Part shown: one piece after another, positions 50,912 through 55,710 of the stretch
How the letters are laid out: every line of letters starts with the position of its first letter
How positions within the stretch are numbered: position 1 is the first letter of the stretch
Source: an uncultured Roseburia sp.
GTDB lineage: Bacteria; Bacillota; Clostridia; Lachnospirales; Lachnospiraceae
Reading direction: 5' to 3'
Length of the DNA stretch: 55,710 bases
Assembly (NCBI GenBank): GCA_945787015.1
Contig: CALZGM010000023.1
Location: 1-55,710, forward strand
Notes under the pieces: model-generated
The model's input: only the letters and a program-made list of their open reading frames with translations
Told to the model about the DNA's origin: nothing
Database searches by the model: none
Translations under genes and position numbers: made by a program

Positions 50912-51625
50912 CTATATCTCCATTCCCACATACTCCGCAAAAGCTTCTATAAACTCTTTTTTTCTGCTTCTGCTCAAGTAGATATCTGCACCCGGAACAC
51001 TCACCGCATCCCCACTAATTTTTTCCACATATCTAAGATTCACAAGCTGGGACTGCCCACTTTTTACAAAGTGGAATTCTTCAAGTTCTGCTGACATGTC
51101 CTTTAACGTGAGTCCTTTCTGGTGATATACTCCATGTGAAGTATAAAAAAACATTTCATGCCCAATTACCTCTATATAAAATATTTCATCGGTAGAAACC
51201 TTTCTTTTTGCAGAACCATCCATTACAATGATCTGTTTTTCACGTTGATACTTTCTGCAAGTCTGTAGCACCTTTTCCATAGCGACTTCAAATTGTTCAT
51301 AAACGACAGGTTTTAGAATAAAATCAAGTGCATTGACCTTATAGCCTTCAATCGCATATTGTGCCAGCGCAGTAATAAAGATAATGATTACATTTTCATC
51401 CAGCTTTCGAATTTTCTTTGCCGTTGTCATCCCATCCTGATGTTTCATATGGATATCCAGAAAAATGACATCATAATCTGCCTTGTAATCATCCAGAATA
51501 TCAATCCCGTCATAAAAGGTTCGGACCACAAACTGCTCCTTGTGAAGTTTTTCAAATTTGCTGAGATGTTCCACTAAACTGGCCTGGTATTGTTTTTCAT
51601 CTTCAACTATCGCTATTTTAAGCAT
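50912..51625 (-). CDS. LytTR-family response regulator (AgrA-like)
   Basis: A 237-residue protein. The receiver domain has IVEDE, phospho-acceptor Asp in VIFLDIHMKHQDG and Lys in FILKP. A LytTR DNA-binding domain follows (FYIEVIGHEMFFYTSHGVYHQKGLTLK, LVNLRYVEKI, YLSRSRKKEF). The ATG at 51625 follows AGGAG by 5 nt. It acts with the GHKL kinase. LytTR regulators usually bind direct repeats and control export or bacteriocin-type genes; an ABC exporter gene lies directly upstream. Confidence 0.92.
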   Translation of the reverse strand: MLKIAIVEDEKQYQASLVEHLSKFEKLHKEQFVVRTFYDGIDILDDYKADYDVIFLDIHMKHQDGMTTAKKIRKLDENVIIIFITALAQYAIEGYKVNALDFILKPVVYEQFEVAMEKVLQTCRKYQREKQIIVMDGSAKRKVSTDEIFYIEVIGHEMFFYTSHGVYHQKGLTLKDMSAELEEFHFVKSGQSQLVNLRYVEKISGDAVSVPGADIYLSRSRKKEFIEAFAEYVGMEI

Positions 51626-51649
51626 ACGCACTCCTGTTTGGTTTATTGT

Positions 51650-51675
51650 CTACAATGGTTATGGTTCTATTGTAG
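51650..51675 (-). promoter_or_regulatory. Candidate promoter of the LytTR gene with a dyad
   Basis: Extended -10 TGCTACAAT (TACAAT at 51669-51674). CTACAAT and ATTGTAG form a perfect 7-bp inverted repeat across 51650-51675, so the -10 box is inside a possible operator. Confidence 0.5.
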
Positions 51676-51682
51676 CACATTT

Positions 51683-53314
51683 CTATAGAAAATTAGAATT
51701 TAATATATTCAGTTTTCCTTCCTTTACTTCCCAAACTTCATCATACAGCTTTAATAAATCAGGCAAAACATGATGTGAAATTGATATGACAGTCTTGCCC
51801 TCTTCACTTAAAATGTCAGTTTCGACTTCTTTTGCTGTTTCAGGATCCAATGCACTGATTCCTTCATCCAATACAAGAATATCCTTTTTTGCATACAATG
51901 CTCTTGCTATCGCAATTCGCTGTTTTTGTCCTCCGGATAACTGTTCTCCGTTACTGCCTACCAAAAATCCTATTCCCTTTTCCGTTACCACATCCTCGAT
52001 TCTGGCTCTTGTAATTGCCTGATTCAATCGTTCGTTTTCCCGGTCACCCATTAAAATGTTGTCTGAAATGCTCTCATTAAATAAAAAGATATTCTGCCAA
52101 ACAACGGATGATAATTTCTTAAGAAATGGAACAGTGCCTTGCAATTGCACTCCATCTATTAGGATTTCTCCCTTTTGCGGAATAAAATTTCCACATAGTA
52201 CATTAATAAGCGTAGATTTTCCTCCGCCACTCTCTCCGACAATCAGGTATTTCTTTCCACGCTCTATTTTTAGATTAATGTCGGTGAGTGCCTGCTTTTC
52301 TTCATTAGGATAGGTGAAATCTACATTTTTTAGTTCAATTTCCTCCCATGCACTTTGTCCGCCCACAGCTTCTTTTAAGTTTTGAAACTGATTCTCACTA
52401 CATTTGGTATAAGATGCTATCTTCTCCCATATTGGCTGAAAGGATTTAAGCACCGGAATCCATGCAAATAACTGAAATAGTGGGCTCGTAATACTTCCTG
52501 AAGCCTGAATGACACCAACCATACTTCCGTAGCTCATTTTTTCCTGACAGATAAACCAGCCTGCCAATACACAGATTACCATTTGCATGGAAAATGCCAA
52601 CACATTGGATGCCCCACTATTTGCCTGCTTACACAGCTCCAAATTTTTTGTTTTTCTTTGCATCAGCTGATTGCACTTTTCAAAATTAAAGATTCGATAG
52701 CTTTCCTTTTGAAAAGATTTGATTACTTCATATCCAAATACGACCTCACTAAATCCTTCTGTTAAAGTCTGCTGTGCTTTTGAGACATCCTCTATTGCTT
52801 TTGATAACTTTCTTGAAAAGACAGCCGGTACCAGAAACATCAGTACCGTCATTCCTATCATAACCACCGTAAATACCCAGGAATAATGTGTCATCACAAC
52901 AATCGCCAAAAGCAGCTGCATTGAGGCAGAAATGATTGAAAAGAAAGTATCCAGATAAGTATCTTCAATCTTTTTCACATCATTCTGGAGCAAGGAAATG
53001 TAGTCTGTTTCCTTATATTCCTTAAATTCCATCGTATTCTTACATAGAATCTTTTTTACGATGTTGCCCCTGATTTCTCCCATCACTTTTTGATTCAGTT
53101 TTACCAGACTGGATGCCTGCAGCCAGTAAACAAATGCAAATATGACAATAAAACCTGCTGATAGCCAAACTGCTTTTTCCACATTTCCCGCAATTGCAGA
53201 GTCAATCGCCTCCTGAAGCACCAGACTGATTCCGACAAATACTGCCGAAAAAAGTACCGCTGTTAATCCTACCCATATAAATTCCAATAAATGTTTCTTA
53301 CAATATTCTTTCAA
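51683..53314 (-). CDS. ABC exporter with fused membrane and ATPase domains
   Basis: About 543 residues. Six transmembrane helices (to about 310) are followed by an ATPase: Walker A GESGGGKST, signature LSGGQKQRIAIARAL, Walker B ILVLDEG and His in ISISHH. It exports a peptide, lipid or drug, probably as a homodimer. The start is TTG at 53314, 8 nt after GAGGAGG; the frame stays open 8 codons further upstream. A MerR-type promoter lies upstream of it and its MerR regulator gene is just beyond. Confidence 0.9.
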   Translation of the reverse strand: MKEYCKKHLLEFIWVGLTAVLFSAVFVGISLVLQEAIDSAIAGNVEKAVWLSAGFIVIFAFVYWLQASSLVKLNQKVMGEIRGNIVKKILCKNTMEFKEYKETDYISLLQNDVKKIEDTYLDTFFSIISASMQLLLAIVVMTHYSWVFTVVMIGMTVLMFLVPAVFSRKLSKAIEDVSKAQQTLTEGFSEVVFGYEVIKSFQKESYRIFNFEKCNQLMQRKTKNLELCKQANSGASNVLAFSMQMVICVLAGWFICQEKMSYGSMVGVIQASGSITSPLFQLFAWIPVLKSFQPIWEKIASYTKCSENQFQNLKEAVGGQSAWEEIELKNVDFTYPNEEKQALTDINLKIERGKKYLIVGESGGGKSTLINVLCGNFIPQKGEILIDGVQLQGTVPFLKKLSSVVWQNIFLFNESISDNILMGDRENERLNQAITRARIEDVVTEKGIGFLVGSNGEQLSGGQKQRIAIARALYAKKDILVLDEGISALDPETAKEVETDILSEEGKTVISISHHVLPDLLKLYDEVWEVKEGKLNILNSNFL

Positions 53315-53364
53315 TTCTTTTTCCTCCTCTTTCAACAATCATACTTGTTTCATTTGATGCGTTT

Positions 53365-53395
53365 ATTTTATTGGATTGGGTAAAGCCCATGTCAA
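53365..53395 (-). promoter_or_regulatory. MerR-type promoter and operator of the ABC exporter gene
   Basis: TTGACA (53390-53395) and TAAAAT (53365-53370) are 19 bp apart, the over-long spacing that MerR proteins correct by DNA twisting. The spacer holds an inverted repeat: TTGGATTGGG (53371-53380) and CCCATGTCAA (53386-53395) share TTG...TGGG/CCCA...CAA. Confidence 0.8.
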
Positions 53396-53429
53396 TCATG
53401 TTTTTTTCATCGCTTGAGGGAGAAAAAAC

Positions 53430-53458
53430 AAAAAAACCTTGAGTTAACCCAAGGTTTT
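53430..53458 (-). terminator. Terminator overlapping the MerR gene's stop codon
   Basis: AAAACCTTG / CAAGGTTTT arms followed by TTTTG. The 5' arm encodes the last residues Lys-Thr-Leu-Gly and the stop TAA falls in the loop. Confidence 0.8.
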
Positions 53459-54616
53459 GAAAGAATAGATTGCATATTCGATTTCCATATCATCCTTCTT
53501 ATCTATAATCGTCATATCGAAGGAATCTTTTTTCATTAATATTTTACCCGTCTTATAAACGGATTTTTCTTGGAACCCCAGTTTTTTCATATCTTCTAAA
53601 AAGGAGTTTTCATCCGGAAATGGATTCTGGTTTCCGTAAATAAGCGCCTTAAAGCAATCCACATTCACATTGGCTTTGAGATATGGATAACATTCATATC
53701 GCTTCTTAAAATGTAAATCCACATCATAATCCTGCAAAAAAACATAATCCATAGGGACCTTAAATGGCGCATTTTGAATATCTCCCGAAAAAAAGACAGT
53801 ATCCTTCGGGAAAATGTCCTCCAGAAATAACTTCATGGTAATATTTTCTCCTGTGCGCACAAATAATCGTGCATCCTTTGGAATGGATCTTAAGAAGGAG
53901 CTATTTAAAAATTCGCAGCTTTCTCCATCAATCAGAACATTTTTCGCCCCTACAATATTTTCGCTTGTGATTTCTGACATTTTTTGAAAAATCTCACGTA
54001 TCTTTAAAATATAGTGTTCATCATTTTGTTCTAAATAATGATTCACCATCTCGGCAATTCCATCCCTGTTTTCAAGTTCAGTAATAGGTTCATCTGCCAG
54101 AAACCCATACCGGATATAGTAGGTCCGACCGCATTTCGGGCAGGTCAGTTTTCCTTCCATAATCTCATTATGTAGGATTTCAGAGGCTTCCAATTCCAGG
54201 TTTTCGTCACAGTCAGGGCAAACCAGATCCGGAAGCATCCGAAGTGAAACACCTCTTGAAAAATTCACTTCCTGATACGTGCCAATCTGCTTTTCAATCA
54301 GCTCATTCATCTTTACAAGCCGCTCAATTTCTTTTTTATTTTCCTCCAGCTTATCCTCAAACTCTTTTCGAAAGCTTCCCAGATAGGAAAAGGTATTATT
54401 TGTATACATGGTCTGAAACAAAAGATACGCTTTCATTTCTTCCAGTTTGAAATTCATACTTTTCAATAAGAGGATGGAGTCCATAACTCTGTCATCGATT
54501 TCCGAAAAGTTATATTGTGTATTCTCCCGAAGTGGTGTTAACAGCCCCTCATTGATATAATGACGCACCGTGTCCACTGTTACCTGATGTTTCTTTGAAA
54601 ACTCTCCTATTTTCAT
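53444..54616 (-). CDS. MerR-family regulator with zinc ribbon and C-terminal methyltransferase-like region
   Basis: A 390-residue protein, far longer than usual MerR regulators. The N-terminal winged HTH (MKIGEFSKKHQVTVDTVRHYINEGLL) and coiled coil to about residue 115 are standard. A zinc ribbon with Cys133, Cys136, Cys159 and Cys162 follows. The last 190 residues look like a degenerate Rossmann domain (NVLIDGESCEFLNSSFLRS, DARLFVRTG, VPMDYVFLQDY) without a clear SAM glycine motif, possibly a ligand-sensing fold. It lies upstream of the ABC exporter whose promoter has a MerR-type 19-bp spacer, so it most likely controls that gene. Confidence 0.85.
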   Translation of the reverse strand: MKIGEFSKKHQVTVDTVRHYINEGLLTPLRENTQYNFSEIDDRVMDSILLLKSMNFKLEEMKAYLLFQTMYTNNTFSYLGSFRKEFEDKLEENKKEIERLVKMNELIEKQIGTYQEVNFSRGVSLRMLPDLVCPDCDENLELEASEILHNEIMEGKLTCPKCGRTYYIRYGFLADEPITELENRDGIAEMVNHYLEQNDEHYILKIREIFQKMSEITSENIVGAKNVLIDGESCEFLNSSFLRSIPKDARLFVRTGENITMKLFLEDIFPKDTVFFSGDIQNAPFKVPMDYVFLQDYDVDLHFKKRYECYPYLKANVNVDCFKALIYGNQNPFPDENSFLEDMKKLGFQEKSVYKTGKILMKKDSFDMTIIDKKDDMEIEYAIYSFKTLG

Positions 54617-54677
54617 GGTAGCCTCCTAAAAATGGCTTTTTACTTCTGTCAGCAAAAATTGATACCGGTGGTAAATA

Positions 54678-55133
54678 TTAATCTGCTAAATACTCCTGTT
54701 CAAGCTCATCTATTGTATCAAACGGAAAACATTCTGCACAGCCATCCGGTATTTCTTTTAACTTGGCAATTATATCTCTGACAAGTTCTTTTGCCTCATT
54801 GCTATGCTCCCCTTTTTCCGGCACATGTCGTACAAACCATACCTGGTCATATATTTCAACCTGTGAAACAACCATTCCAACATCCACACTGAATTCCATC
54901 TCATTTTCTTCCGTTGCTTCTCCATAGTGAGCAATCACTCTATCAAGTCTACGCAGGATTGCAGCTCTGTTCAAATCCATTGGAACATAAATACGGACAT
55001 TGTCCTCTTTCTCATCCGGTTCTCTACGTGGCGGATACTCTAAAAGTGATTTATCTATCAACCACGGTTCATTTATACATAACGGGGTTTTGTCTTTTGG
55101 TATTGGATAAGGATCCAGTCTGTGATGTTCCAT
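54678..55133 (-). CDS. Hypothetical soluble protein
   Basis: A 151-residue acidic protein with no recognised domain. It has DPYPIPKDKTPLCINEPWLIDKSLLEYPPRREPDEKEDNV near the start, and VRIYVPMDLNRAAILRRLDRVIAHYG with VDVGMVVSQVEIYDQVWFVRH in the middle. No membrane segment or signal peptide. The start at 55133 is set by AAAGGAG eight bases upstream. It lies 61 nt upstream of the MerR gene and 89 nt after another unknown gene. Function unknown. Confidence 0.65.
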   Translation of the reverse strand: MEHHRLDPYPIPKDKTPLCINEPWLIDKSLLEYPPRREPDEKEDNVRIYVPMDLNRAAILRRLDRVIAHYGEATEENEMEFSVDVGMVVSQVEIYDQVWFVRHVPEKGEHSNEAKELVRDIIAKLKEIPDGCAECFPFDTIDELEQEYLAD

Positions 55134-55222
55134 TAAGTTATCTCCTTTTTTTTGCTTATGTTCTTTAAAAAAAGTTCCTTCGTATATACTTTTCATTTTA
55201 TCATAACTTATTTAACAAACTA

Positions 55223-55708
55223 CTATCTAAATCTTTGCATGCTATATTTGAATTCTTCCAATCCTTTTAATCTTTTTACTCTGCGAAGTTTAGTACCACA
55301 TACATTACATATCTGCTCAAGTCCGGCTTCCACAATCACATTTGACACCCTTATTTCCTTCGGTGCTCCAAATTGAAAAATAAAACCTACCAGAATTTCC
55401 GCCAGCATTACAATCGCATCGTCCTCCGGTCCAAGCATTTCAAACTTAATGATGGTTCCTGTATTTGCATCTCCTAATAACGACAATGCCGGATTTGCAG
55501 GGCGATCATACTTTTTATCCGTAACAGATGCTCCTAACACAGATACATCCGCCTCTAAAACAGCATTGCATTTCGGGGCTTTTCCTAGGTCTGAGAGCAA
55601 ATCCTCATCTGTAATCATTAAATTTCCAAATTGAAAAGCTGTAAAAGGAAGTGGTTCTTCACCAAAATCCCATGTTTTCTTATCTTTTCCAAAAGAAAGC
55701 AGAAACAT
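55223..55708 (-). CDS. Partial hypothetical protein, runs off the window edge
   Basis: The frame is open to the window edge; the first Met in view (55708) has no visible ribosome site, so the true start probably lies beyond. At least 161 residues are present. The C-terminal part (PKEIRVSNVIVEAGLEQICNVCGTKLRRVKRLKGLEEFKYSM) resembles, loosely and from memory, the DUF6930/DUF7309-type repeat region, a family of unknown function. No enzyme motif is visible. Confidence 0.5.
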   Translation of the reverse strand: MFLLSFGKDKKTWDFGEEPLPFTAFQFGNLMITDEDLLSDLGKAPKCNAVLEADVSVLGASVTDKKYDRPANPALSLLGDANTGTIIKFEMLGPEDDAIVMLAEILVGFIFQFGAPKEIRVSNVIVEAGLEQICNVCGTKLRRVKRLKGLEEFKYSMQRFR

Positions 55709-55710
55709 AT

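Overview
The window looks like chromosomal DNA of a low-to-moderate GC Clostridia, most likely a gut-type Lachnospiraceae. The reasons are the strong AGGAGG-type ribosome-binding sites, frequent TTG and GTG starts, sigmaA-like TTGACA/TATAAT promoters, the BlaI, CsoR, YesMN and LytTR regulator families, an oxaloacetate-decarboxylase-type sodium pump subunit, and a two-gene module of a kind I associate with Lachnospiraceae. Most genes lie on the minus strand. There is one tRNA gene (Pro, CGG) and no rRNA, CRISPR array, prophage or intact insertion sequence.

Region by region. (1) 79-5218: an AraC regulator divergent from a GPH-type symporter, an alpha/beta hydrolase and a large flavin/Fe-S reductase of the 2,4-dienoyl-CoA reductase type. 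(2) 5300-8859: tRNA-Pro, a FabG-like reductase, a small XRE regulator and glycogen debranching enzyme GlgX. (3) 9027-20933: a pectin or rhamnogalacturonan island. It holds a cytoplasmic pectin methylesterase, a frameshifted cupin gene, an MFS transporter, a YesM/YesN two-component system with its own TRAP-type binding protein, a YcxB-like membrane protein, a complete TRAP importer (DctPQM) and a YetA/PL26-like exo-lyase. (4) 21059-24022: a BlaR1/MecR1-type metalloprotease with its BlaI repressor and two operators. (5) 24153-33150: an Rpn-like nuclease gene with an internal 12-bp tandem repeat, a palindrome-rich intergenic element, two MATE exporters (one with a MarR repressor), two coupled genes of unknown function, an FAD-dependent dehydrogenase behind a possible attenuator, an oadB/oadG-like pair, and a MITE-like element with target duplications. 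(6) 33227-37377: two tandem ECF sigma/anti-sigma modules. (7) 37537-40465: csoR-copA, in which copA is fused in frame to a copZ domain. (8) 40496-46332: a c-di-GMP synthase and phosphodiesterase, then a patch of decayed genes (truncated HTH gene, deleted MazG-like gene, orphan permease), NUDIX hydrolase and ferredoxin-like protein. (9) 46476-54616: a permuted, doubly membrane-anchored GH3 enzyme, a GHKL/LytTR two-component system, an ABC exporter and a MerR regulator with a textbook MerR promoter in front of the exporter. (10) 54678-end: two uncharacterised genes, the last running off the window.

How the genes work together. In the pectin island neither the methylesterase nor the lyase has a signal peptide, so small pectic oligomers are probably imported by DctPQM and processed in the cytoplasm. 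Control probably runs through the YesMN system: its response regulator is a good candidate to bind two 13-bp direct repeats, 20 bp apart, just upstream of the dctP promoter. Elsewhere regulator-target pairs can be read directly from dyads next to promoters (BlaI, MarR, CsoR, MerR).

The observations I think most worth following are the HTH-membrane protein with a FliF/YscJ-like ring-building domain, the copA-copZ fusion with an internal ribosome-binding site, the MITE with 9-bp target duplications, the sensor-like second TRAP binding protein, and the unknown two-gene module at 27002-28138. All family names are from recognition of motifs and remembered families; no database search was run.
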